From Mytilisepta virgata (taxonomy: Eukaryota; Mollusca; Bivalvia; Mytilida; Mytilidae): a DNA stretch of 64,000 bases. The stretch covers positions 1-64,000 of the forward strand of contig CM051514.1 of the NCBI GenBank assembly GCA_028015205.1, in the 5' to 3' direction. The position numbers and the translations under genes are program-made. Every line of letters begins with the position of its first letter. The first letter of the stretch is position 1. Below, in pieces: positions 1-12,700 of the stretch. Below the pieces are notes generated by a model, which was not told the DNA's origin, made no database searches, and saw nothing but the letters and a program-made list of their open reading frames with translations.

Positions 1-161
1 TAACCCTAACCCTAACCCTAACCCTAACCCTAACCCTAACCCTAACCCTAACCCTAACCCTAACCCTAACCCTAACCTAACCCTAACCCTAACCTAACCC
101 TAACCCTAACCCTAACCCTAACCCTAACCCTAACCCTAACCCTAACCCTAACCCTAACCCT
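1..161. repeat. Terminal telomere, CCCTAA repeats
   Basis: Near-perfect tandem CCCTAA, which is the C-strand of TTAGGG telomeres, runs from the first base. Two units near 75-95 are shortened to CCTAA. The orientation (C-rich strand reading inward 5'->3') is that of a true left chromosome end. The tract stops being pure telomere at base 162, where an AACCCAACCC variant begins that is shared with position 20611. Only about 160 bp are present, so the assembly probably stops short of the full telomere. Confidence 0.97.
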
Positions 162-779
162 AACCCAACCCTAACCCTAACCTTAACTCTAACCTTAACC
201 CTAACCCACTGCAAAATCTTAAACCTTAAATAACCTTCAGTATTCTACTAAGCTAAACCTTTCAGAATACAGCCAAATGTTCTCGAAATAATACCTAATG
301 TTAATCGAAAACGTCATGTTTAAATTGACTTTAACCCTAACCATAACCTTAACTCTAACCTTAACCCTAACCCACTGCAAAATCTTTAACCTTAAATAAC
401 CTTCTGTATTCTACTAGGTTAAACCTTTCAGAATACTGCCAAATGTTCTCGTAATAATACCTAAGGATAATCGAAAACGTCATGTTTATATTGACTTTAA
501 CCCTTACCCTAACCCTAACCTTAACTCTAACCTTAACCCTAACCCACTGCAAAATCTTTAACCTTAAATAACCTTCCGTATTCTCCTAGGCTAAACCTTT
601 CAGAATACAGCCAAATGTTCTCGTAATAATACCTAAGGTTAATCGAAAACGTCATGTTTAAATTGAATTTAACCCTAACCCTAACCCTAACCTTAACTCT
701 AACCTTAACCCTAACCCACTGCAAAATCTTTAACCTTAAATAACCTTCAGTATTCTCCTAGGCTAAACCTTTCAGAATA

Positions 780-2140
780 CAGCCAAATCTTCTCGCAATA
801 ATACCTAAGGTTAATTCGAAAACGTCATGTTTAAATTGACTTTAACACTAACCCTAACCTTAACTCTAATCTTAACCTTAACCCACTGCAAAATCTTTAA
901 CCTTAAATAACCTTCTGTATTCTACTAGGCTAAACCTTTCAGAATACAGCCAAATGTTCTCGTAATAATACCTAAGGTTAATCGAAAACGTCATGTTTAA
1001 ATTGACTTTAACCCTAACCCTGACCCTAACCTTAACCCTAACCTGAACCCTAACCCACTGCAAAATCTTTAACCTTAAATAACCTTCAGTATTCTCCTAG
1101 GCTAAACTTTTCAGAATACAGCCAAATGTTCTCGTAATAATACCTAAGGTTAATTGAAAACGTCATGTTTAAATTGACTTTAACCCTAACCCTAACCCTA
1201 ACCTTAACTCTAACCTTAACCCTAACCCACTGCAAAATCTTTAACCTTAAATAACCTTCTGTATTCTACTAGGCTAAACCTTTCATAATACAGCCAAATG
1301 TTCTCGTAATAATACCTAAGGCTAATCGAAAACGTCATGTTTAAATTGACTTTAACCCTAACCCTAACCCTAACACTAACCTTAACTCTAACCTTAACCC
1401 TAACCCACTGCAAAATCTTTAACCTTAAATAACCTTCAGTAATCTCCTAGGCTAAACCTTTCAGAATACAGCCAAATGTTCTCGCAATAATACCTAAGGT
1501 TAATCGAAAACGTCATGTTTAAATTGACTTTAACACTAACCCTAACACTAAACTTAACTCTAAACTTAACCCTAATCCACTGCAAAATCTTTAACCTTAA
1601 ATAACCTTCAGTATTCTCCTAGGCTAAACCTTTCAGAATACAGCCAAATGTTCTCGCAATAATACCTAAGGTTAATCGAAAACGTCATGTTTAAATTGAC
1701 TTTAACCCTAACCCTAACCCTAACCTTAACTCTAACCTTAACCCTAACCCACTGCAAAATCTTCAACCTTAAATAACCTTCAGTATTATACTAGGCTAAA
1801 TCTATCAGAATACAGCCAAATGTTCCCGTAATAATACCTAAGGTTAATCGAAAACATCATGTTTAAATTGACTTTAACTCTAACCCTAACCCTAACCCTA
1901 ACCTTAACTCTAACCTTAACCCTAACCCACTGCAAAATCTTTAACCTTAAATAACCTTCTGTATTCTACTAGGCTAAACCTTTCAGGATACAGCCAAATG
2001 TTCTCGTAATAATACCTAAGGTTAATCAAAAACGTCACGTTTAAATTGACTTTAACTCTAACCCTAACCCTAACCCTAACCCTAACCTTAATTCTAACCT
2101 GAACCCTAACCCACTGCAAAATCTTTAACCTTAAATAACC
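780..2140. repeat. Higher-order satellite block, copy 1
   Basis: A run of about eight satellite units with private variants, such as TTAATTCG near 812 and the CACGTTTAAATTG unit near 2037, recurs at about 4233-5593, offset 3453 bp. This shows higher-order duplication inside the array. The edges are approximate. Confidence 0.75.
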
Positions 2141-4232
2141 TTCAGTATTCTCCTAGGCTAAACCTTTCAGAATACAGCCAAATGTTCTCGTAATAATACC
2201 TAAGGTTAATCGAAAACGTCATGTTTAAATTGACTTTAACCCTAACCCTGACCCTAACCTTCACCCTAACCTTAACCCTAACCCACTGCAAAATCTTTAA
2301 CCTTAAATAACCTTCAGTATTCTCCTAGGCTAAACCTTTCAGAATACAGCCAAATGTTCTCGTAATAATACCTAAGGTTAATCGAAAACGTCATGTTTAA
2401 ATTGACTTTAACCCTAACCCTAACCCTAACCTTAACTCTAACCTTAACCCTAACCCACTGCAAAATCTTTAACCTTAAATAACCTTCAGTATTCTACTAG
2501 GCTTAACCTTTCAGAATACACCCAAATGTTCTCGTAATAATACCTAAGGTTAATCGAAAACGTCATGTTTAAATTGACTTTAACCCTTACCCTAACCCTA
2601 ACCTTAACCTTAACCCACTGCAAAATCTTTAACCTTATATAACCTTCTGTAATCTACTAGGCTAAACCTTTCAGAATACAGCCAAATGTTCTCGTAATAA
2701 TACCTAAGGTTAATCGAAAACATCATGTTTAACTTGACTTTAACCCTAACCCTAACCCTAACCCTAACTTTAACTCTAACCTTAACCTTAACCCACTGCA
2801 AAATCTTTAATCTTATATAACCTTCTGTATTCTACTAGGCTAAACCTTTCAGAATACAGCCAAATGTTCTCGTAATAATACCTAAGGTTAATCGAAAACG
2901 TCATGTTTAAATTGACTTTAACCCTAACCCTGACCCTAACCTTAACCCTAACCTGAACCCTAACCCAGTGCAAAATCTTTAACCTTAAATAACCTTCAGT
3001 ATTCTCCTAGGCTAAACCTTTCAGAATACAGCCAAATGTTCTCGTAATAATACCTAAGGTTAATTGAAAACGTCATGTTTAAATTGACTTTAACCCTAAC
3101 CCTAACCCTAACCTTAACTCTAACCTTAACCTTAACCCACTGCAAAATCTTTAACCTCATATAACCTTCTGTATTCTACTAGGCTAAACCTTTCAGAATA
3201 CAGCCAAATGTTCTCGTAATAATACCTAAGGTTAATCGAAAACGTCATGTTTAAATTGAATTTAACCCTAACCATAACCTTGACTCTAACCTTAACCCTA
3301 ACCCACTGCAAAATCTTTAACCTTAAATAACCTTCTGTATTCTCCTAGGTTAAACCTTTCAGAACACAGCCAAATGTTCTCGTAATAATACCTAAGGTTA
3401 ATCGAAAACGTCATTTTTAAATTTACCTTATCCCTAACCCTAACCCTAACACTAACCTTAACTCTAACCTTAACCCTAACCCACTGCAAAATCTTTAACC
3501 TTAAATAATCTTCAGTATTCTACTAAGCTAAACCTTTCAGAATACAGCCAAATGTTCTCGTAATAACACCTAAGGTTAATCGAAAACGTCATGTTTAAAT
3601 TGACTTTAACCCTAAGCCTAACCCTAACCCTAACTTTAACTCTAACCTTAACCCTAACCCACTGCAAAATCTTTAACCTTAAATAACCTTCAGTATTCTC
3701 CTAGGCTGAACCTTTCAGAATACAGCCAAATGTTCTCGTTATTGTACCTAAGATTAATCGAAAACGTCATGTTTAAATTGACTTTAACCCTAACCCTAAC
3801 CCTAACCTTAACTCTAACCTTAACCCTAACCCACTGCAAAATATTTAACCTGAAATAACCTTCAGTATTCTCCTAGGCTAAACCTTTCAGAATACAGCCA
3901 AATGTTCTCGCAATAATACCTAAGGTTAATCGAAAACGTCATGTTCAAATTGACTTTAACCCTAACCCTAACCTTAACTCTAACCTTAACCCTAACCCAC
4001 TGCAAAATCTTTAACCTTAAATAACCTTCAGTATTCTCCTAGGCTAAACCTTTCAGAATACAGCCAAATGTTCTCGTAATAATACCTAAGGTTAATCGAA
4101 AACGTCATGTTTAAATTGACTTTAACCCTAACCCTGACCCTAACCTTCACCCTAACCTTAACCCTAACCTACTGCAAAATCTTTAACCTTAAATAACCTT
4201 CAGTATTCTCCTAGGCTAAACCTTTCAGAATA

Positions 4233-5593
4233 CAGCCAAATGTTCTCGCAATAATACCTAAGGTTAATTCGAAAACGTCATGTTTAAATTGACTTTAACA
4301 CTAACCCTAACCTTAACTCTAATCTTAACCTTAACCCACTGCAAAATCTTTAACCTTAAATAACCTTCTGTATTCTACTAGGCTAAACCTTTCAGAATAC
4401 AGCCAAATGTTCTCGTAATAATACCTAAGGTTAATCGAAAACGTCATGTTTAAATTGACTTTAACCCTAACCCTGACCCTAACCTTAACCCTAACCTGAA
4501 CCCTAACCCACTGCAAAATCTTTAACCTTAAATAACCTTTAGTATTCTCCTAGGCTAAACCTTTCAGAATACAGCCAAATGTTCTCGTAATAATACCTAA
4601 GGTTAATTGAAAACGTCATGTTTAAATTGACTTTAATCCTAACCCTAACCCTAACCTTAACTCTAACCTTAACCCTAACCCACTGCAAAATCTTTAACCT
4701 CAAATAACCTTCTGTATTCTACTAGGCTAAGCCTTTCATAATACAGCCAAATGTTCTCGTAATAATACCTAAGGCTAATCGAAAACGTCATGTTTAAATT
4801 GACTTTAACCCTAACCCTAACCCTAACACTAACCTTAACTCTAACCTTAACCCTAACCCACTGCAAAATCTTTAACCTTAAATAACCTTCAGTAATCTCC
4901 TAGGCTAAACCTTTCAGAATACAGCCAAATGTTCTCGCAATAATACCTAAGGTTAATCGAAAACGTCATGTTTAAATTGACTTTAACACTAACCCTAACA
5001 CTAACCTTAACTCTAAACTTAACCCTAATCCACTGCAAAATCTTTAACCTTAAATAACCTTCAGTATTCTCCTAGGCTAAACCTTTCAGAATACAGCCAA
5101 ATGTTCTCGCAATAATACCTAAGGTTAATCGAAAACATCATGTTTAAATTGACTTTAACCCTAACCCTAACCCTAACCTTAACTCTAACCTTAACCCTAA
5201 CCCACTGCAAAATCTTCAACCTTAAATAACCTTCAGTATTATACTAGGCTAAATCTTTCAGAATACAGCCAAATGTTCTCGTAATAATACCTAAGGTTAA
5301 TCGAAAACATCATGTTTAAATTGACTTTAACTCTAACCCTAACCCTAACCCTAACCTTAACTCTAACCTTAACCCTAACCCACTGGAAAATCTTTAACCT
5401 TAAATAACCTTCTGTATTCTACTAGGCTAAACCTTTCAGGATACAGCCAAATGTTCTCGTAATAATACCTAAGGTTAATCAAAAACGTCACGTTTAAATT
5501 GACTTTAACTCTAACCCTAACCCTAACCCTAACCCTAACCTGAATTCTAACCTTAACCCTAACCCACTGCAAAATCTTTAACCTTAAATAACC
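4233..5593. repeat. Higher-order satellite block, copy 2
   Basis: Partner of 780-2140 with the same order of variant units. A few substitutions separate the copies, so it is older than the 14.6-kb duplication. The edges are approximate. Confidence 0.75.
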
Positions 5594-8087
5594 TTCAGTA
5601 TTCTCCTAGGCTAAACCTTTCACAATACAGCCAAATGTTCTCGTAATAATACCTAAGGTTAATCGAAAACATCATGTTTAACTTGACTTTAACCCTAACC
5701 CTAACCCTAACCCTAACTTTAACTCTAACCTTAACCTTAACCCACTGCAAAATCTTTAACCTTATATAACCTTCTGTATTCTACTAGGCTAAACCTTTCA
5801 GAATACAGCCAAATGTTCTCGTAATAATACCTAAGGTTAATCGAAAACGTCATGTTTAAATTGAATTTAACCCTAACCATAACCTTAACTCTAACCTTAA
5901 CCCTAACCCACTGCAAAATCTTTAACCTTAAATAACCTTCTGTATTCTCCTAGGTTAAACCTTTCAGAACACAGCCAAATGTTCTCGTAATAATACCTAA
6001 GGTTAATCGAAAACGTCATGTTTAAATTTACCTTATCCCTAACCCTAACCCTAACACTAACCTTAACTCTAACCTTAACCCTAACCCACTGCAAAATCTT
6101 TAACCTTAAATAATCTTCAGTATTCTACTAAGCTAAACCTTTCAGAATACAGCCAAATGTTCTCGTAATAACACCTAAGGTTAATCGAAAACGTCATGTT
6201 TAAATTGACTTTAACCCTAAGCCTAACCCTAACCCTAACTTTAACTCTAACCTTAACCCTAACCCACTGCAAAATCTTTAACCTTAAATAACCTTCAGTA
6301 TTCTCCTAGGCTGAACCTTTCAGAATACAGCCAAATGTTCTCGTTATTATACATAAGATTAATCGAAAACGTCATGTTTAAATTGACTTTAACCCTAACC
6401 CTAACACTAACCTTAACTCTAACCTTAACCCTAACCCACTGCAAAATATTTAACCTTAAATAACCTTCAGTATTCTCCTAGGCTAAACCTTTCAGAATAC
6501 AGCCAAATGTTCTCGCAATAATACCTAAGGTTAATCGAAAACGTCATGTTCAAATTGACTTTAACCCTAACCCTAACCTTAACTCTAACCTTAACCCTAA
6601 CCCACTGCAAAATCTTTAACCTTAAATAACCTTCAGTATTCTCCTAGGCTAAACCTTTCAGAATACAGCCAAATGTTCTCGTAATAATACCTAAGGTTAA
6701 TCGAAAACGTCATGTTTAAATTGACTTTAACCCGAACCCTGACCCTAACCTTCACCCTAACCTTAACCCTAACCCACTGCAAAATCTTTAACCTTAAATA
6801 ACCTTCAGTATTCTCCTAGGCTAAACCTTTCAGAATACAGCCAAATGTTCTCGTAATAATACCTAAGGTTAATCGAAAACGTCATGTTTAAATTGACTTT
6901 AACCCTAACCCTGACCCTAACCTTCACCCTAACCTTAACCCTAACCCACTGCAAAATCTTTAACCTTAAATAACCTTCAGTATTCTCCTAGGCTAAACCT
7001 TTCAGAATACAGCCAAATGTTCTCGTAATAATACCTAAGGTTAATCGAAAACGTCATGTTTAAATTGACTTTAACCCTAACCCTAACCCTAACCCTAACC
7101 TTAACTCTAACCTTAACCCTAACCCACTGCAAAATCTTTAACCTTAAATAACCTTCAGTATTCTCCTAGGCTAAACCTTTCAGAATACAGCCAAATGTTC
7201 TCGTAATAATACCTAAGGTTAATCGAAAACGTCATGTTCAAATTGACTTTAACCCTAACCCTAACCTTAACTCTAACCTTAACCCTAACCCATTGCAAAA
7301 TCTTTAACCTTAAATAACCTTCAGTATTCTCCTAGGCTAAACCTTTCAGAATACAGCCAAATGTTCTCGTAATAATACCTAAGGTTAATCGAAAACGTCA
7401 TGTTTAAATTGACTTTAACCCTAACCCTGACCCTAACCTTCACCCTAACCTTAACCCTAACCCACTGCAAAATCTTTAACCTTAAATAACCTTCAGTATT
7501 CTCCTAGGCTAAACCTTTCAGAATACAGCCAAATGTTCTCGTAATAATACCTAAGGTTAATCGAAAACGTCATGTTTAAATTGACTTTAACCCTAACCCT
7601 GACCCTAACCTTCACCCTAACCTTAACCCTAACCCACTGCAAAATCTTTAACCTTAAATAACCTTCCGTATTCTCCTAGGCTAAACCTTTCAGAATACAG
7701 CCAAATGTTCTCGTAATAATACCTAAGGTTAATCGAAAACGTCATGTTTAAATTGACTTTAACCCTAACCCTAACCCTAACCCTAACCTTAACTCTAACC
7801 TTAACCCTAACCCACTGCAAAATCTTTAACCTTAAATAACCTTCAGTATTCTACTAGGCTAAACCTTTCAGAATACACCCAAATGTTCTCGTAATAATAC
7901 CTAAGGTTAATCGAAAACGTCAAGTTTAAATTGACTTTAACCCTAACCCTAACCCTAACCTTGACTCTAACCTTAACCTTAACCCACTGCAAAATCTTTA
8001 ACCTTATATAACCTTCTGTAATCTACTAGGCTAAACCTTTCAGAATACAGCCAAATGTTCTCGTAATAATACCTAAGGTTAATCGAA

Positions 8088-8940
8088 TAGTCGTCACTTA
8101 ATCTTATCTTTAGAGTAATACTTTTCCCTTGAATTGTCCTCCAACTTACACTTATCCACTAACTAATATTTAATCTTTGAATTGTCTGCAGACTTATACT
8201 TATCTTCAGACTAATTTTTAACCCTTGAATTGTCCTCAGAATAATACCTATCCTCGGATCAATTCTTAACCTATGAATTGTCCTCAGACTTATGCTTATC
8301 CTAAGACAAATACTTAGCTCTAGATTGTCCTCAGAATTATAATTATCCTTTGACTAATACTTAACCCTTGAATTGTCCTCAGATTAGTACTAATCCTCGG
8401 ATCAATACTTAACCTTTGCATTATCCTCAGACTTATACTTATCCTAAGACAAATACTTAGCCCTAGATTGTCCTCCGACTTAAGCTTGTTTTCGGACTAA
8501 TACTTAACCCTTCAATTACATACCTTCAAATTAATATTTACCTTTCCAATTGTCCTCAGACATACTTATCATCAACCATTGAATTGTCCTCAGGTTATTA
8601 CTTATCCTCGGATCAATACTTTACCTTTGAATTGTCCTTTGACCTATACGTATCATCGGACTATAACCTGACCCTTTAATTGTCCTTAGACTTGTACTTA
8701 TCCGTGGATTAATACTTAACCCTTGAATTGTCCTCAGACTTATATATGTCCTTGGACTAATACTGAACCTTTGAACTACCTGCCGGCCTATACTTATCCT
8801 CAAATTAATAATTAACCTTTGAATTGTCCTCAGACTAATACTTTTGAATTGACCGCAGACTTACATTTATCACCAGACTAATACTTCACCCTTGAATTGT
8901 CCTTGAACTTAACTCAACATATTACTCTATATCCAAGCTA
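8088..8940. repeat. Degenerate ~48-bp minisatellite
   Basis: Imperfect tandem units are built on the pattern TTGAATTGTCCTCAGACTTA, then TACTTATCCTCGGA, then CTAATACTTAACC. The array begins directly where the satellite stops. Divergence between units is high, so this array is old compared with the 172-bp satellite. No credible gene lies in it. Confidence 0.85.
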
Positions 8941-9477
8941 TCTTTGATATTTTCGTCAGGTTGATACTTCAAATCGTCCTTGTTTTCATAGACCATCCTT
9001 TAAATTAAATCCTAACACTTACACTATCCTGTTCTTCGTAGATATAATTAAAAGTAATATTGTCCAACCTAAACTTATACTAATTTTTGCCCTTAACATT
9101 CTAATTCTTACCCCCATTCTCGGGCTTAATACACTTACTGGATGGTACCTTCCACTTTATTATCGTCAACGTTATCCTAATATTTATATGTTTTCTAATC
9201 TGATTTAATAGAGCGTGTCAATAAAGTATTTTCAAATGAATGAGCGAATCTGATATTTATACAGGAAAATGGTTCCGATGCAAAATGAAATGATATGTTA
9301 ATGTGGAAAGGGAATCACATGAACTCAATTTTATTTTAAAATAAATTTATAAAAAAACAACATAAACAATACCATAACTTGTCAGGAATGTATAAAAGGA
9401 ATGTGTTTTGTGATTATCTTCTTTATATCTTAACTATAAAACTTAACTTCTCCATTAGTTAAACAGCAAAAATAAAG
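8941..9477. other. 3' flank of ephrin-like gene
   Basis: AT-rich sequence downstream of the ephrin-like stop codon. It probably includes the 3' UTR. A minus-strand AATAAA (TTTATT on +) lies at 9330-9335, about 140 bp past the stop, and could be the polyadenylation signal; such motifs are common by chance in AT-rich DNA. No repeat or second gene was seen. Confidence 0.4.
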
Positions 9478-9769
9478 TTAAAAACAGTCACTGTCGCTTT
9501 CAAAATTTATATATGTACAAGTGGCTTTAAATTCTTTTTTTTTGATTGCTTTGTGACTCTCCTTGTTCTGGTAACATTTATTGGCTTCCACCTTCTTTGT
9601 AAGGTCTAACGCTGTGTCTTCCTTAAAGCCCTCTTCCTTTTCCACTGTTTTTTTTTTGTTGATTTCTCTTCCATGTTTTTCTAATTCGCTGTTTTTTGCG
9701 TCCTTAATGGATTTTCCTCCTTTTTCTTCTTTGGAGCTAGATTTTCCATTCCCTTCCATTACGTAATCG
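9478..9769 (-). CDS. efn: Ephrin-like gene, terminal tail exon (copy 1)
   Basis: The acceptor is AATACTTTTTAG|CGATTACG. The first base completes a serine codon, and the frame then reads DYVMEGNGKSSSKEEKGG onward to a TTKV-less C-terminus ESDSDCF. Read alone, the exon looks like a 93-aa lysine-rich ORF from an internal Met. The last four residues (SDCF) fit a class III PDZ-ligand pattern loosely. Confidence 0.75.
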
Positions 9770-12700
9770 CTAAAAAGTATTTAAAAATGCAAAGTATTGG
9801 TATAAAGAAGCTTATATTTTCGTTTAATTTATCCTTAAAAACACCCCCAAATGTTACCCTTAACTTCAACATTATCATCACATTTATCCTCTGCCTTCTT
9901 TCATGACTTTCCTTAACCTTATTTTCGATTTAACCTCGACCTTTGCCTTAAGTTATCCTCTCTAGATCCATTTTTGTGACATCTAAAAAATTCATTTTAT
10001 GTTGGTCGTGTTGAAGAGTTTTTACATGAACAAACACATAATTTGCTGCTGTTTGTAAACTAGTTTAATAATGTATAGGATAAAACCGGAACCAGAAAAA
10101 TAGGTTAAAGATTATGTTAAGAATAAGTTTTGGCATAGAGTCGAGAAACATTCTGAGGATAGACACACTTACAAAAATATTTCCATGCTAAAACATTGTT
10201 CTTAATAAGTACACCGATTTTTTAGTAAAAGCATATGCAATACAAACACATTTAATCTGATCTCCTTTATACTTAACCTTTATTACCCAAACCTCATCCT
10301 CAACTCCACCAACTTTGAGTCACGCGATCATTTTTGATATTGACGGATTTCACATCAAATGATATCGTAACTACAATCCATTCCTACTCTGAACCCTAAA
10401 CCTCAGACTAAGCCTTAGGCTTAGCATTATCTTCAGAAATCAGACTTATACTTAACCTTCGAACTGTCTGCAGACTTAATGTTATCCTCAGACTAATTTT
10501 GAACCTTAAATTGTCCTCGGATATGTATTAAATGTAACTTAATCTTCGAATTTTGCAATACAGTAAAATAATGAAAAAGACCTAGCGTGTCCGCAGAGTA
10601 TACTTATTCTCAGACGTATCTATCCTCGATACAAAAATTTAATCTTAAAACAATACTCAACTTTTGAATTTTCCTTACAGTTGTCTTATCCTGAGACATA
10701 TATTCAACATTTGCATTGTCCTCAGAGTAGATTTATTCATAGCCTAACAGTTAACCTTTGAATTGTTCAAAGAGTAGACTTATCGTAAGATATATCCTTG
10801 GACTAATTTTTAACATTTGATTTATCCTCAACGTAATCTTACCCTCAGATATACACTTATCCTCAGACTAATACTTGACCTTTGATTTATCCTCAGACTT
10901 TTCTATGACATTCAAATTGTCCTCAGACATTATAGTAACCCTCAAACATAGACCTGACCTTTGAGTGGTCCTCAGAGTAGACTTATACTTTGATATATAC
11001 ACCATTCCTCAAATTAATAATTTACTTTTCAATTGCCTTCAGACTCGAATTTATATCCAGACTCATGCTTAACCTTTGCATTGTCTAAAGTTGGCCATTT
11101 TCAAGAGACTGTGGGTACCCCTAAAAGTGTCTGCAGACAAACTCTTTACGTCTGCGTTTTCCTTTTCCTAAAACATATAATTATCCTTAACCTTATACTA
11201 AGGTGAATACTTAATCGCATTATTAGTTTTTGAAAGCTCAAACGTTTGACACATTGAAATATAATACAGAAGTCATCTGTCTATTACTGATCCTAAAAAT
11301 GCCTTCAAGCTTTGGCTATCCTTTCACTCATAAACATTGTCCCTTATCTTATAAATACTTGCAGAACTATAACTTACAACTGCAAGAATTTCCAAAGATC
11401 TTTTAACTTAATACTTTTGTATGATTCTCCAATTTATCAAAAACTAAAATTTAACGTTTTTGTTTTGTCTATTCAGACACTAACCCCTAACCCTAATTTT
11501 TATTTTATGACTAATACTTAAACTTAATTCATTCGCAGAGTATATGACTCGGGCAAATACTGACCCCTAGACTTCTACTTACTTATTGAATTCTGCTCAG
11601 ATATATATTTTTTTATCCTGTTAATTGTCCACTAATATTTTTATTTTGACAAAACTGATGTCGTCAAAGTATACTTTTTACAAAATAATATTTAACATTT
11701 TTTATCTATTCTTACACTCATTTTAAGCGACAGAGTAATATGTAAGAGTAATCAAGCGAACCAAGATTCTAGTGGAAATCAAAAGAATGTAATCCAGGGA
11801 CCAAGACCAGACAGGAAAAACAGACACACAACAAAAAAGAAACCTAAAATAACCAAAATAATACATACAAAGTTACAAAAGTAAATAAACAACTCGGACT
11901 CCACTAAAGACTAAGATCATGGACCAGGTGCACCGGTAGCGTAAGGGGCCTCTGCTTTTCTAGAAATACCCGCCGAGTTGCTCATAAATAATACAATTTT
12001 TTTACATGAACTTACCTGGACGGATCACCTGTGATGATCGTCACAATTTCGTCATCTTCTCTACTATATTTTATTACTTCGCCAGTTTCTGCTCTACAAT
12101 ATTAAAACAAACATGTATTTCTTTGACTTATATCCGAAGGTAGAAACCTATATTTTGTATAAGGATTACTATAAGTCTTAAAGGACACAAGTGTATTTCA
12201 TGCATTGTGCTTTTTTTTCTAAACTCGGCAACTCTGGAGTAGATCCAACGTTAATATAAACGTTACCTTTTAACGTTTACGTACGAAGATGTAAGATGTT
12301 TATACACATTTGTTATTTTAAAGTGTTTTTTATTTTTGTCCTTCAATATATTAAGATGAACGCATCTAAAGATTCAAAATACATGTTGCCAAGTTATTTT
12401 AACTAGCTGTTTGTGATGGCAAATAGTTTTGGTATGATTATTTTATTCGGCTGTCGCCGCTGATTTTTCGTGTTTTATTTAAAATATGTATTGATTAAAA
12501 ACTTACCTTTTACTGAAGTATTGTTTAAACAACAAAATCAGTAATGTTAATCCAAATATGAAAAGAAAAGATATCACACTTGAAAGGCCAATCAATGTAT
12601 GATTAAATGAGAATGTTTCACTGTTGACAGTTGCACTTTTCCAAGAGAAAACGTCTATAATTAATCGCAAATTACTGCAACATACTTCTCCGTCATTTTC

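Larger units (their letters stand above)
186..8087. repeat. ~172-bp subtelomeric satellite array (first)
   Basis: About 45 head-to-tail units of 166-178 bp; for example, the CACTGCAAAATC landmark falls at 207, 373, 545, 717, 884 and 1056. Each unit has two modules. One is a conserved ~120-bp module running from CACTGCAAAATC through CAGCCAAATGTTCTCG to AAACGTCATGTTTAAATTGA. The other is a ~45-65-bp module of perfect and degenerate telomere repeats (CCCTAA, CCTTAA, CTCTAA). Linked variants (CTTCTGTATTCTACTAGG versus CTTCAGTATTCTCCTAGG) define two sub-families. Short open frames on the minus strand are repeat artefacts. The array ends where the unit breaks off after TTAATCGAA. Confidence 0.95.

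Noticed and set aside
9581..9766. 61-residue + strand frame
   Set aside because: It lies opposite the ephrin-like terminal exon, which is supported by splice phase and the family context.
11889..11980. Possible tRNA-derived SINE or small hairpin element in the ephrin-like intron
   Set aside because: There is an 8-bp inverted pair and a weak A-box-like string, but no B box, A-rich tail or target-site duplication could be made out.
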